Of a DNA stretch of 32,929 bases, positions 1-9,882 are shown one piece after another. The position numbers were made by a program, and so were the translations under genes. Origin of the DNA: Boseongicola sp. (GTDB lineage: Bacteria > Pseudomonadota > Alphaproteobacteria > Rhodobacterales > Rhodobacteraceae). Position 1 is the stretch's first letter; each line of letters starts with the position of its first letter. The notes under the pieces were generated by a model, which saw only the letters and a list, made by a program, of their open reading frames with translations, was not told the origin of the DNA and did no database searches. The stretch spans positions 1 to 32,929 of the forward strand of contig JARFRG010000118.1 of assembly GCA_029287375.1 (NCBI GenBank), given 5' to 3'.

Positions 1-306
1 GCCTTGATGCTTGGCGAGGCTGCCGCCGAAGGTCGCGGCGTGTCCCTTGATGACGTGTCCGACCGGGGGCGTGATGGCATCACCGGGGCGCGCAAGCGTG
101 GCGACATCGGGTTTAGCGCCATTCGCGCCGGCGACATTGCCGGGGAGCATGACGTGATCTTTGCCGCCCCCGGCGAGCGGATCATCCTGCGCCATGTCGC
201 AACAGATCGCAGCATTTTCGCCCGTGGTGCCTTACGCGCCGCCCTTTGGGGTCACGGGCGAGATCCCGGAGAATACGATATGCTGGATGTTTTGGGATTG
301 AACTGA
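1..306 (+). CDS. dapB: 4-hydroxy-tetrahydrodipicolinate reductase, C-terminal part (5' truncated by window edge)
   Basis: Frame 1 is open from base 1; protein ...[55 protein letters not shown]... matches the DapB C-terminal domain pattern. Confidence 0.93.
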   Translation, partial: ALMLGEAAAEGRGVSLDDVSDRGRDGITGARKRGDIGFSAIRAGDIAGEHDVIFAAPGERIILRHVATDRSIFARGALRAALWGHGRDPGEYDMLDVLGLN

Positions 307-357
307 TCCAGGGTCGGTCCCGTACCGTAAACGATAAAACGGATATGGATACGGACG

Positions 358-729
358 ATGGCGCGCCTTTTCAAAACACTTGCACTTGCAACATTGGCAA
401 CGGGCCTTTTTGCGCCGATAGCAATGGCCGAGGGCTTTCAACGTATTGATGATGAACGAAATTTCATGAGCGTCTTGAAAGACCGTGAGCTAAAGCGTTT
501 TGGCATACGGCTTCAGGTTGGCGATGATGGTGTGATCCAGGGCCGCGCCTTTGGTCAAAAAGTCAGTGGCGCGTGGGACTGGGAAAACGGCTTTTTCTGT
601 CGTGATCTTTTCCTTGGCGGCAAAGAGTTTGATGCCGACAACTGTCAGCTGGTCGAAATCAGGGGCAACACAGTTCGGTTCACGTCTGACATGGGCAGCG
701 GCGATCATGCCGACTTGCGTCTGGAATAG
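358..729 (+). CDS. Small secreted/periplasmic protein of unknown function
   Basis: 123 aa, N-terminal signal peptide MARLFKTLALATLATGLFAPIAMAEG; conserved-looking core with two Cys (FFCRDLF, DNCQLV). Confidence 0.75.
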   Translation: MARLFKTLALATLATGLFAPIAMAEGFQRIDDERNFMSVLKDRELKRFGIRLQVGDDGVIQGRAFGQKVSGAWDWENGFFCRDLFLGGKEFDADNCQLVEIRGNTVRFTSDMGSGDHADLRLE

Positions 730-747
730 CGCCCCGCGCTTTGCGGT

Positions 748-924
748 CTAAAAGTCGACCGCGATCCCTTTCTTTTCCCAATCTCCATAGCGCACTGGTT
801 CAGGGCCATCGCGACCACCAAGTTCGGTGGGCATTTTGGCGGCTTTCACGGCCTTGCGGCGCGCTTCGGCTTCATTGAGGGCGCGCTGTGCCTCTGGCGT
901 CAGGTCTGGTTTGTCGTCGGACAT
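748..924 (-). CDS. DUF1674 family protein (SDHAF4-like succinate dehydrogenase assembly factor)
   Basis: MSDDKPDLTPEAQRALNEAEARR...GGRDGPEPVRYGDWEKKGIAVDF carries the GRDGPEPxRYGDWE(K)KGxxxDF motif; start chosen at the internal Met (924) rather than 1005. Confidence 0.88.
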   Translation of the reverse strand: MSDDKPDLTPEAQRALNEAEARRKAVKAAKMPTELGGRDGPEPVRYGDWEKKGIAVDF

Positions 925-1003
925 TGCGAAAGGCTTTCTTGTTGAACCGCAGCCTTTGATATACGCGGGCGGCAACTTTGGACAAGGCAGGGCAGGCAAA
1001 ATC

Positions 1004-2260
1004 ATGCAGGCAGGGTTAGAACCCAGACGGCGCGCCGTCGCATTGATGACGCAAGTGACGCAAGATCATCTTCCGCTTCATACGCCGCATCGCATGGACG
1101 AAACTCTGGATGGATTGCCTCCGGAAGACCGCGCGCGCGCTCTTCGTCTGGCAACAGAGGCCCTGCGCTGGGCAAGCCGGTCGGATCGCCTGTTAGGCCC
1201 GCATCTGCGCATGAAACCCGAAGACAGCGTGATGAACGCCCTGCGGTTGGCGCTTTATGAGATCAACGTCACGGGCGCGCCCGGCCATGCGGCGGTCAAT
1301 GCCGCCGTGTCGATTGTGCCGAAAAGCAAAACGGGTCTTGTGAACGCCGTGTTGCGCAATGTGGATCGCCGCGCGCAGGTCTGGGATGATCTGCCAATGC
1401 CGGTGACGGCGAAATGGCTGCGAAAACGCCTGATCGCCGCATGGGGAAAAGAAGCCGTTATCGCGATGGAGCATGTCCACTCTGGCACGCCGCCGCTTGA
1501 TATATCGGTGAAAACCGATGCCGATGAGTGGGCGCAAAAGCTTGGGGCCAAGATGCTGCCGACAGGCAGTTTGCGGATGGATCAATCTGGGCAGGTGTCG
1601 GCCCTGCCGGGCTTTGACGAGGGCGCATGGTGGGTTCAGGATGCCGGTGCCGCACTGCCCGCCGCCCTGTTGAATGCCAAAGCCGGCGAGCGGGTGCTGG
1701 ACCTTTGTGCAGCCCCCGGTGGCAAGACTATGCAGCTTTGTGCAAGCGGTGCGGATGTTGTCGCGCTTGACGTCTCTGACAATCGCGTGGTGCGCTTGCG
1801 AGAGAACCTTGCACGGGTCGGAATGACGGCAGAGCTGGTGGTGGCCGATGCGCTGAAATGGGAAACGGACGTGCAATTTGATGCGATCCTTCTGGATGCG
1901 CCCTGTTCGGCGACAGGCACCTTGCGCCGTCATCCCGACCTTGGACATGCCAAGGACGGCAGCGATCTTGAAACGCTTTTGCCGCTGCAATCCACATTGA
2001 TCGACCGCGCGCTGGGGTGGCTGAAACCCGGTGGGCGCCTGGTTTATTGTACCTGCTCGCTGCTGCCGGAAGAGGGCGAAGCGCAACTCGCGGCGATGCT
2101 GGAGCGTCACCCGACCCTGATCCTTAGCGCCGATCTCCCGGAAGGCGTCGATCCGGGCTGGAAAGCGCCCAAAGGGGGCTTGCGACTGCGCCCAGACTTT
2201 TGGGCCGAACACGGCGGCATTGATGGTTTCTTTATCGCAATGGTGCAAAAACCCGCCTGA
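1004..2260 (+). CDS. RsmB/NOP family 16S rRNA (cytosine-5) methyltransferase
   Basis: NusB-like N-terminal domain plus SAM motifs VLDLCAAPGGKT, LLDAPCSATG, YCTCSLLPEEGE; start probably 1004 (or 1046), not 827. Confidence 0.9.
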   Translation: MQAGLEPRRRAVALMTQVTQDHLPLHTPHRMDETLDGLPPEDRARALRLATEALRWASRSDRLLGPHLRMKPEDSVMNALRLALYEINVTGAPGHAAVNAAVSIVPKSKTGLVNAVLRNVDRRAQVWDDLPMPVTAKWLRKRLIAAWGKEAVIAMEHVHSGTPPLDISVKTDADEWAQKLGAKMLPTGSLRMDQSGQVSALPGFDEGAWWVQDAGAALPAALLNAKAGERVLDLCAAPGGKTMQLCASGADVVALDVSDNRVVRLRENLARVGMTAELVVADALKWETDVQFDAILLDAPCSATGTLRRHPDLGHAKDGSDLETLLPLQSTLIDRALGWLKPGGRLVYCTCSLLPEEGEAQLAAMLERHPTLILSADLPEGVDPGWKAPKGGLRLRPDFWAEHGGIDGFFIAMVQKPA

Positions 2261-2353
2261 GCCGCAGAATTTCCATGACGCGGGTCCGGACTTTGGGGTA
2301 TCTTAGCCGCAATAGGTCCGAAACAATCGGACGGCAGAGGCAGGGCGACACCG

Positions 2354-4102
2354 TTGTCCCAGGACGAAAGTTGGAACGCGCGAAAGACGCGCTTTATGAA
2401 CCGTTTGCACGCGCGTGTGGCTTCGTTCTCGCGCCCGGCAACGGCGTTTTCGACGACGCCTGAACCCCGCACAATCGGATCCTTTGCCCGTGGTCGCCAG
2501 ATCACCGGCGGCAATTTCCTGTTCGCGGGCTTTCTGGTCGAGGCTCCGGATACCGCGATCTGGGACTTGCCGATGCCCGATGAGGGGTTCGAAACTGAAA
2601 TCCATGGTTTTACATGGCTGGACGATCTGGCGGCCGTCGGTGACCACCACGCATCCAAACGCGCGCAGGATTGGACCCACGACTGGATCGCCCGATATGG
2701 AACGGGTTCGGGGCCGGGCTGGACGCCTGATCTGACGGGGCGACGGCTTATTCGATGGATCAACCATGCGATTCTGTTGCTCAACGGACAGGAACGCGAA
2801 ACCAGCGAGGCCTATTTCCGTTCTCTTGCTGCACAAACCATTTTTCTCAGCCGACGCTGGAAAGCGGCCTCGCCAGGTTTGCCAAGGTTCGAGGCGCTCA
2901 CAGGTTTGATCTATGCAGGCCTCGCTCTTGATGGAATGGACGCACATGTGGGTCATGCCACGCGGGCTTTGGCACAGGAATGCGCACGTGAAATTGACGA
3001 AGGCGGCGGATTGTCGACCCGCAACCCCGAAGAACTGCTCGAGGTGTTCACGCTCCTGAACTGGGCGGCGGCGGCGCTTCAGGATATGGGGCAAGCGCAG
3101 GGTGTGGCGCATATCAACGCCATCGAAGCGGTTGCGCCTGTATTGCGCGCGCTGCGTCATTCGGACGGTGGTCTTGCGCGTTTTCATGGCGGAGGGCGCG
3201 GACTTGAGGGTCGGCTTGATCGGTCGCTGGCGTCTTCGGGTGTCAAACCCGTGACCCATGACGGGCTTGCGATGGGATTTGCACGCGTCAGCCATGGACG
3301 CACCAGCCTTATTGTGGACGCCGCCGCACCGCCGCGCGTTGCGGCATCAGCCAACGCGCATGCCTCGACACTGGCGTTCGAACTGACGTCGGGGCGTCGT
3401 CCCGTTGTGGTGAATTGCGGTTCCGGCGCGACGTTTGGCAAGAGCTGGCGGCGGGCCGGGCGCGCCACGCCAAGTCACTCCACGCTTGGCCTTGAGGGTT
3501 TGTCATCGTCGCGTCTTGGGGCTGCGGGAAAAATATCGGACCGGGAATCGGAATTGCTGGTCGATGCGCCGCGTGATGTACGGTTCGAGCGCGCCGAGGT
3601 TGACGGTGGCACGCGCGTCGTCGTGGGTCATGACGGCTATCTTGCCAGCCACGGTCTGACCCATGTGCGAACTTTGCATCTTGGGTTGGATGGGCGCGCA
3701 TTGCGGGGCGAGGACACGCTGATTGCCTTTGATGCGACGGATCGCAAGCGGTTTGATCTTGCCTTCGATAAATCCAAACTGCGCGGCATCCCGTTTTCCG
3801 TGCGCTTTCACCTTCACCCCGATGTGGATGCGACGCTGGATATGAACGGCACAGCGGTGTCGATGGCGCTGAAAAGCGGTGAGATCTGGATATTTCGCGC
3901 CGGTGGAGAGGCTGCATTGGCCCTTGAGCAAAGCGTTTATCTGGAAAAATCGAGACTTTCTCCACGTGCGACCAAACAGATTGTTCTCACCGGCGCCGCG
4001 ATGGAGTATGCCACCCGCGTGAACTGGTCTCTTGCCAAAGCACAAGAGACCCCGTCGGCCATCCGTGACTATGCGATGGACGATGTGATGGCGGTGGATT
4101 GA
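2354..4102 (+). CDS. Heparinase II/III family protein (alginate/heparin-lyase-like fold)
   Basis: 582 aa; [24 protein letters not shown] and C-terminal heparinase II/III-like block ([39 protein letters not shown]); probable TTG start. Confidence 0.8.
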   Translation: MSQDESWNARKTRFMNRLHARVASFSRPATAFSTTPEPRTIGSFARGRQITGGNFLFAGFLVEAPDTAIWDLPMPDEGFETEIHGFTWLDDLAAVGDHHASKRAQDWTHDWIARYGTGSGPGWTPDLTGRRLIRWINHAILLLNGQERETSEAYFRSLAAQTIFLSRRWKAASPGLPRFEALTGLIYAGLALDGMDAHVGHATRALAQECAREIDEGGGLSTRNPEELLEVFTLLNWAAAALQDMGQAQGVAHINAIEAVAPVLRALRHSDGGLARFHGGGRGLEGRLDRSLASSGVKPVTHDGLAMGFARVSHGRTSLIVDAAAPPRVAASANAHASTLAFELTSGRRPVVVNCGSGATFGKSWRRAGRATPSHSTLGLEGLSSSRLGAAGKISDRESELLVDAPRDVRFERAEVDGGTRVVVGHDGYLASHGLTHVRTLHLGLDGRALRGEDTLIAFDATDRKRFDLAFDKSKLRGIPFSVRFHLHPDVDATLDMNGTAVSMALKSGEIWIFRAGGEAALALEQSVYLEKSRLSPRATKQIVLTGAAMEYATRVNWSLAKAQETPSAIRDYAMDDVMAVD

Positions 4103-4124
4103 AAAAGCAAAGAAGACATCAACA

Positions 4125-5714
4125 ATGAGTGACGTTCAGCCGGTACGCCGGGCCCTGTTGTCTGTTTCTGATAAAACAGGCCTTGAAGATTTCGCGAAAA
4201 GCCTTGCTGCCCAAGGGGTTGAATTGCTCTCGACCGGCGGGACCGCAAAGGCACTGCGCGCAGCGGGCCTCGCGGTCAAAGACGTGGCCGATCTGACGGG
4301 CTTTCCCGAAATGATGGATGGACGCGTCAAGACGCTTCATCCGGCGGTGCATGGCGGCTTGCTGGCACTGCGCGACGACGCCGATCACGTGGCATCCATG
4401 CAAACGCATGGCATTAGCGCGATCGATCTGTTGGTGGTGAATTTATACCCTTTCGAGGAGACTGTCGCGGCGGGCGCAGACTACGACACGGCCATCGAGA
4501 ACATCGACATCGGCGGACCCGCGATGATCCGTGCGGCCGCGAAGAACCACAAGTTCGTGAATGTTGTGGTGGATGTGGCGGACTACGACGCGGTTTTGGC
4601 AGAGCTTGGCACCCACGGCGGCACTACATATGCCTTCCGTCAAAGACTGGCGGCGACGGCCTATGCCCGCACCGGGGCCTATGACGCGGCCGTGTCGACA
4701 TGGATGGCGCAGGCTTTGAACGACACCACACCCCGACGGCGCGTGTTTGCAGGCACGCTTGCGCAGGGTCTGCGCTATGGAGAGAACCCGCATCAGGCAG
4801 CCGCCTTTTACACTGACGGTGTCGATATTCCGGGCCTCGCCACCGCTAAACAGCACCAAGGCAAGGAACTGTCGTACAACAACATCAACGACACCGACGC
4901 CGCCTTCCGACTGGTCGCCGAATTCAATGCCGACCGCTACGGTCCCACCGTCGCGATCATCAAACACGCCAACCCAAGCGGCGTCGCCCGAGGTGCCACC
5001 TTCGCCGAGGCCTTCGGACGCGCCTTTGACTGCGACCGCACCAGCGCGTTTGGCGGCATCGTTGCCCTGAACGGCACGCTCGACGCCGACACCGCAACTG
5101 CCATCACGAAAATCTTCACCGAAGTCGTCATCGCCCCCGACGCCACGGACGAAGCCAAGGCAATTTTCGCGAGTAAAAAGAACCTCCGCCTTCTCACGAC
5201 AGGCGGTTTGCCGGACCCTTTCATGGCGCGCCTTGCTGTGCGTCAGATTGCTGGTGGTTGGCTGGTACAGGATGACGACACCGGCCACGTTGGTGAAGGC
5301 GATCTGAAGATCGTGACCAAACGCGCACCGACCGCGCAGGAACTCAAAGACCTGCAATTCGCCTGGACCGTCGCCAAACACGTCAAATCCAACGCCATCG
5401 TTTACGCCAAAGACGGCGCGACGGTTGGCATCGGCGCTGGCCAGATGAGCCGTATCGACAGCTCCACCATCGCCGCCCTGAAAGCCGGGCGCATGGGCGG
5501 AGACATTGGCGCGTCGCAAAGCCCGGCTATCGGTTCGGTCGTTGCCTCGGACGCGTTCTTTCCCTTCGCCGATGGCCTCCTCGCCGCCGCCGAAGCAGGC
5601 GCCACCGCAATCATCCAGCCCGGAGGCTCCATGCGCGACGATGAGGTGATCGCCGCTGCCGACGCCGCAGGCCTTGCGATGGTCTTCTCTGGCATGCGAC
5701 ACTTCCGTCACTGA
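4125..5714 (+). CDS. purH: Bifunctional phosphoribosylaminoimidazolecarboxamide formyltransferase/IMP cyclohydrolase
   Basis: 529 aa; [95 protein letters not shown]. Confidence 0.97.
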   Translation: MSDVQPVRRALLSVSDKTGLEDFAKSLAAQGVELLSTGGTAKALRAAGLAVKDVADLTGFPEMMDGRVKTLHPAVHGGLLALRDDADHVASMQTHGISAIDLLVVNLYPFEETVAAGADYDTAIENIDIGGPAMIRAAAKNHKFVNVVVDVADYDAVLAELGTHGGTTYAFRQRLAATAYARTGAYDAAVSTWMAQALNDTTPRRRVFAGTLAQGLRYGENPHQAAAFYTDGVDIPGLATAKQHQGKELSYNNINDTDAAFRLVAEFNADRYGPTVAIIKHANPSGVARGATFAEAFGRAFDCDRTSAFGGIVALNGTLDADTATAITKIFTEVVIAPDATDEAKAIFASKKNLRLLTTGGLPDPFMARLAVRQIAGGWLVQDDDTGHVGEGDLKIVTKRAPTAQELKDLQFAWTVAKHVKSNAIVYAKDGATVGIGAGQMSRIDSSTIAALKAGRMGGDIGASQSPAIGSVVASDAFFPFADGLLAAAEAGATAIIQPGGSMRDDEVIAAADAAGLAMVFSGMRHFRH

Positions 5715-6217
5715 TGCGCACCCTGGCCCCCATGACCCGGACCGCCGTTGTGGTCTTTATCCTCGATCAGATCATCAAGATCTGGGTCGTCCAATTCCTG
5801 AACCTGAAAACCGTGGGGACAATCCTTGTCGCCCCACCGTATCTCACGCTTCGGATGGCGTGGAACGAAGGCATCAACTTTGGCCTTTTCTCGGGTGCAG
5901 GCGATGCGATGCGCTGGATTCTGATCGCTTTGGCGGTGGGAATTTCGGCCTGGATCGTGGTTTGGATGCGCCGCGACCGACCCGGTCGTTGGGTGCAGAT
6001 CTCTGCGGGTCTTGTCCTTGGCGGGGCCATCGGAAACGTCATTGATCGCGTGATCTATGGGGCTGTGGCCGATTTTCTGAATATGTCGTGTTGCGGTTTT
6101 GAAAATCCGTGGTCGTTCAACCTGGCCGATATTGCGATCTTTGTGGGGGCATTCGGCTTGATCATTCTGGCAGGCGATCCGCCAAAGGACCGTGACGCCG
6201 AAACCAAAGCGGGTTAA
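5714..6217 (+). CDS. lspA: Signal peptidase II (prolipoprotein signal peptidase)
   Basis: Start overlaps the purH stop (TGATG); VVVFILDQIIKIW, WNEGINFGLFSG, GAIGNVIDRVIYGAVADF, FNLADIAIFVG. Confidence 0.94.
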   Translation: MRTLAPMTRTAVVVFILDQIIKIWVVQFLNLKTVGTILVAPPYLTLRMAWNEGINFGLFSGAGDAMRWILIALAVGISAWIVVWMRRDRPGRWVQISAGLVLGGAIGNVIDRVIYGAVADFLNMSCCGFENPWSFNLADIAIFVGAFGLIILAGDPPKDRDAETKAG

Positions 6218-6262
6218 GACAGGCCAGAGACCCAAAGGCCAAAGTACCAAGGAACAAGGCGT

Positions 6263-6784
6263 ATGTTGATCCGATTGCTGTTCTTGATTGCCGCTGTAAC
6301 GCTTGCTGCCTGTGGTGGCCGCGAAGATCGCGTGCCGAACCTCTTGAGTATCAGCCAGCCAACCAGTGACGGCCCGGACGAATTCTCGGTCCTGCCCGCA
6401 GAACCGCTTGTTTTGCCAAGCGACCTCGCGGCATTGCCACCGCCAACGCCGGGCCAGACAAACCGAACCGATCCGACACCGCGCGCCGAGGCGATCGCCG
6501 CTTTGGGTGGCAACCCCGCTGTCTTGTCGCGCGCATCAAATGACGGCGCACTGGTGCGTTATGCCGGGCGCTTTGGTGTGTCGGACAATATCCGCGCAAC
6601 GCTTGCGGCCTCCGATCTGCGGTTCCGCCAGCAAAACGACGGGCGCCCTCTTGAACGCTTGTTCGATGTGAACGTCTATTTCGACAGCTACGAGCCCCTG
6701 TCGCTGGACCAATATGCCGAACTTGAGCGCCTTCGCCGTGCCGGTATCCGCACGTCATCCGTGCCGCCAGATCCGGCGCGATAG
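6263..6784 (+). CDS. DUF3035 family lipoprotein (BamF-like, alphaproteobacterial)
   Basis: 173 aa; lipobox LAACGG; VPNLLSISQPTSDGPDEFSVLPAEPLVLPSDLAALPPPTPG is the characteristic DUF3035 block. Confidence 0.75.
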   Translation: MLIRLLFLIAAVTLAACGGREDRVPNLLSISQPTSDGPDEFSVLPAEPLVLPSDLAALPPPTPGQTNRTDPTPRAEAIAALGGNPAVLSRASNDGALVRYAGRFGVSDNIRATLAASDLRFRQQNDGRPLERLFDVNVYFDSYEPLSLDQYAELERLRRAGIRTSSVPPDPAR

Positions 6785-6876
6785 CATGACTACCGCTCAC
6801 AAGTCTGTTGGTTGAACTTGAAGCGGCAGCAAATCGCCCTCATTTCATGGCAAGTCATCTGTATAAAGGAGAGGCC

Positions 6877-8220
6877 ATGCGCCGGTTCATAGCGGTCATT
6901 TTTCCCCTCGTCGTTGCGTTAGCAGGCCCGCTGCGCGCCGCAGAGGTCTCGTCGTTCTCTCTGGAAAACGGCCTTGACGTGGTCGTCCTGGAAGACAACC
7001 GCGCGCCTGCTGTCGTGCATATGGTCTGGTACCGTGTCGGGTCAGCGGACGAGCCGCGCGGTGTGTCCGGGATTGCCCATTACCTCGAACATTTGATGTT
7101 CAAAGCAACCGATGAGCTTGAGGCGGGTGAGTTATCCGCCACAGTTGCGCGCAACGGCGGCAGCGACAACGCCTTCACCTCGTATGACTACACCGGGTAT
7201 TTTCAGCGCGTCGCGTCGGACAGACTTGAATTGATGATGAAAATGGAAGCCAGCCGTATGGACGGCCTGGCCCTTGTGCCTGAGGACATCGCGACAGAAC
7301 GCGACGTGGTCATAGAAGAACGCAACCAGCGCACTGACAATGATCCCGGCGCGCTTTTTGCCGAACAACGCCGCGCCGCGCAGTATCTCAGTCACCCCTA
7401 CGGCATTCCAATCATCGGTTGGAAACACGAAGCCGAGGCACTGACACTTGAAGATGCCGTTGCCTTTTACGAGCAGCACTATGGGCCAAATAACGCGATT
7501 CTTGTGGTTGCAGGTGACGTGAACCCCGACGATGTTCGCAAACTCGCCGAGACCTACTACGGCGTGATCCCCCCAAATCCAAATGTCGAACCGCGAAAGC
7601 GCGTGATCGAGCCGCCGCAATTGGCCGAGCGTCGCCTGAGTTATGCCGACCCTCGCATTGGACAGGCCTATGTGATCCGCACCTATCTTGCGCCGGAACG
7701 CGATGCCGGTGCGCAAGACGAGGCGGCGGCCCTGACGCTGCTGTCTGAACTGCTGGGCGGGTCAGCGACGACCTCGTTCTTTGCCGAAAAGCTGCAGTTT
7801 GAAAGCCAGACAGCGATCTATTCTGCTGCGTTTTATAGCGGCTTGTCGTTGGATGACACGACGTTTGGCCTGATCGTTGTCCCAAGCGAAGGGGTCAGCC
7901 TGGCGGACGCCGAAGCTGCGATGGACAAAGCGCTGGCTGATTTTCTGGAAACCGGCGTCGATATGCAGGATCTTGAACGCATCCGCATGCAAATTCGCGC
8001 GTCTGAAATCTATGGTCAGGACAATCTGTCGTCACTGGCGCGGACCTATGGCGCTGGTCTGACAAGCGGGTTGACCATCGAAGACATCGAGGCTTGGCCG
8101 CAAATCCTTGGAGCCGTCACAGAAGACGATATCATGCAAGCTGCCGCCAAGATTTTTGACCGCAGCAACGCCGTCACAGGCTGGGTAATGCCCGAAGGGG
8201 CAGAGGAGTTGATGCAATGA
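6877..8220 (+). CDS. M16 family zinc metallopeptidase (catalytic-type subunit)
   Basis: Zinc-binding HYLEH in GVSGIAHYLEHLMFKAT; signal peptide; SD-like aaaggagag before ATG 6877. Confidence 0.92.
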   Translation: MRRFIAVIFPLVVALAGPLRAAEVSSFSLENGLDVVVLEDNRAPAVVHMVWYRVGSADEPRGVSGIAHYLEHLMFKATDELEAGELSATVARNGGSDNAFTSYDYTGYFQRVASDRLELMMKMEASRMDGLALVPEDIATERDVVIEERNQRTDNDPGALFAEQRRAAQYLSHPYGIPIIGWKHEAEALTLEDAVAFYEQHYGPNNAILVVAGDVNPDDVRKLAETYYGVIPPNPNVEPRKRVIEPPQLAERRLSYADPRIGQAYVIRTYLAPERDAGAQDEAAALTLLSELLGGSATTSFFAEKLQFESQTAIYSAAFYSGLSLDDTTFGLIVVPSEGVSLADAEAAMDKALADFLETGVDMQDLERIRMQIRASEIYGQDNLSSLARTYGAGLTSGLTIEDIEAWPQILGAVTEDDIMQAAAKIFDRSNAVTGWVMPEGAEELMQ

Positions 8221-9530
8221 TCCGCGTTGTCTTTGCCGCATTGATGGCCGTCGCCGTCGCTTCTCCCCTCAAGGCCGAGATCGACATCCAGGAAGTGACC
8301 TCACCGGGCGGCGTGAAGGCCTGGTTGGTGCAGGAGGATTCCATTCCTTTCCTGTCGCTTCAAATTCGCTTTACGGGTGGGGCATCACTGGACCCATCTG
8401 GCAAGCGTGGGGTGACCAATCTTATGACGGGTCTGATCGAAGAGGGGGCGGGCGATCTTGATGCCACGGCATTTGCCGAAGCAAGAGATGGATTGGCTGC
8501 CAGTTTCGATTTCAATGTCTGGGCGGATGCAATGACCGTTTCGGCCCGGATGCTGACCGAAAACCGGGACGAGGCGATCGGCCTGTTGCGCGAAGCGCTG
8601 GTCAATCCTCGCTTTGACGAAGACGCGGTAGAACGCGTCCGCGCGCAGGTTCTGTCGGGTCTGCGTTCGGATGCGACGGACCCCAATTCAATCGCGGGCC
8701 AGACTTTTGATGCGATGGTTTACGGCGACCATCCTTATGCATCGACATCTGATGGCAATTTGGAAAGCGTCAGCGCCTTGTCGCGCGACGACATTGTTGC
8801 GGCGAACCGTGCCTTGCTGGCACGAGATCGTATCCATGTTGGCGCATCCGGCGATATTTCCGCCGAAGAGCTTGGGTTGCTTTTGGACCGGCTTCTTGGG
8901 GATCTTCCAGAAACCGGCGCACCCTTGGCGGGGCCTGCCGAACCAACTGTGACGGGGGGGGTGACCGTTGTGCCATTTGAGACCCCGCAATCCGTGGCGT
9001 TCTTCGGCCATACAGGCATCGCTCGCGATGATCCCGATTTCTTCGCCGCCTTTGTGGCCAACGAGGTTTTCGGCGGTTCGGGTCTTCAGTCGCGTCTGTC
9101 GGAAGAAGTACGCGAAAAGCGTGGGCTTACCTACGGAGTTGGCTCGTATTTGGTCAACTATGACCATGCCGACATGCTTTTGGGCCAATTCGCCTCTGCC
9201 AACGACCGGGTTGCCGAAGCAATTGATGTCGTAAAGGCCGAGTGGGCGAACATTGCCGCAAACGGTGTGACGCAAGAAGAACTGAGCGCAGCCAAGACAT
9301 ATCTGACCGGGGCCTATCCACTCCGCTTTGACGGAAACGGACCCATCGCGCGGATTTTGGTCGGAATGCAGGCAACGGGATTAACCCCCGACTATATCTC
9401 GACGCGCAACGCTCAGATCGAAGCCGTGACGTTGCAGGACGTCCAGCGCGTGTCGGCCCGCATTTATCAGCCCGAGAACCTGCAATTCATCGTTGTGGGT
9501 CAGCCTGACGGATTGGAAAGCACGAACTGA
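8217..9530 (+). CDS. M16 family peptidase-like protein (partner subunit lacking the HxxEH motif)
   Basis: ATGA overlap with the preceding gene; M16 fold; RLSEEVREKRGLTYGVGSY; no HxxEH. Confidence 0.9.
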   Translation: MIRVVFAALMAVAVASPLKAEIDIQEVTSPGGVKAWLVQEDSIPFLSLQIRFTGGASLDPSGKRGVTNLMTGLIEEGAGDLDATAFAEARDGLAASFDFNVWADAMTVSARMLTENRDEAIGLLREALVNPRFDEDAVERVRAQVLSGLRSDATDPNSIAGQTFDAMVYGDHPYASTSDGNLESVSALSRDDIVAANRALLARDRIHVGASGDISAEELGLLLDRLLGDLPETGAPLAGPAEPTVTGGVTVVPFETPQSVAFFGHTGIARDDPDFFAAFVANEVFGGSGLQSRLSEEVREKRGLTYGVGSYLVNYDHADMLLGQFASANDRVAEAIDVVKAEWANIAANGVTQEELSAAKTYLTGAYPLRFDGNGPIARILVGMQATGLTPDYISTRNAQIEAVTLQDVQRVSARIYQPENLQFIVVGQPDGLESTN

Positions 9531-9545
9531 TTGGGCAAAAAAAAA

Positions 9546-9563
9546 GGCCGTGCAAGCACGGCC
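9546..9563 (-). terminator. Rho-independent terminator oriented to the minus strand
   Basis: Perfect hairpin GGCCGTGC-TT-GCACGGCC on the minus strand followed by a T run (A run on + strand just before 9546). Confidence 0.8.
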
Positions 9564-9584
9564 ATCCAGTCAGGGAGGAACTAT

Positions 9585-9644
9585 ATGCTGCGCGGTACAA
9601 ATCTGCGCAGCGATGAAAAAGTCTGCGAATTCATAAGAAACTAA
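9585..9644 (+). CDS. Possible 19-aa small ORF MLRGTNLRSDEKVCEFIRN
   Basis: ATG 5 nt after a strong SD-like GGGAGGA (9573-9579), then 19 codons and TAA; could be a coincidence of an RNA element. Confidence 0.3.
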   Translation: MLRGTNLRSDEKVCEFIRN

Positions 9645-9882
9645 ATCTAATGATCTGAGTATGCACATTTCTGATTGCGAGGTGTGCAGTTTCTTGGCGT
9701 GTGCCGAAAGATGTGGCAATTTTACTGCATTGGGCAGGGTGCTGATCCGCGCCAGCAACATCGGCGATCCGCGCTCTTTGTCCGTAATTCGTTGAAATCA
9801 AAGGCCCATAGCTGTCGTTCGCACGCACACATAGCGCCCTAAAGAGCCGGCCTTTGTTTTGGTGCAAATGCGTGATGGCGCG

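Noticed and set aside
827-1003. N-terminal extension of the RsmB-type methyltransferase opposite the DUF1674 gene
   Set aside because: Extension is antisense to a convincing DUF1674 gene and does not look like the family; internal Met at 1004 preferred.
1193-2248. 351-aa minus-strand ORF antisense to the RsmB-type methyltransferase
   Set aside because: Artefactual antisense frame; composition (His/Arg/Gln-rich) and lack of motifs argue against coding.
2303-3295. 330-aa minus-strand ORF antisense to the heparinase-like gene
   Set aside because: Overlaps a better supported sense CDS, no recognisable motifs.
4443-5711. 422-aa minus-strand ORF antisense to purH
   Set aside because: Explained by codon bias of the GC-rich sense gene purH, whose product is unmistakable; the antisense protein is low-complexity Gly/Arg/His-rich with no recognisable domain.
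4850-5714. Apparent shift to more C-ending codons in the second half of purH (also in the ABC permease and moaE)
   Set aside because: Could suggest gene conversion, but I cannot quantify it here and such variation is common within GC-rich genomes.
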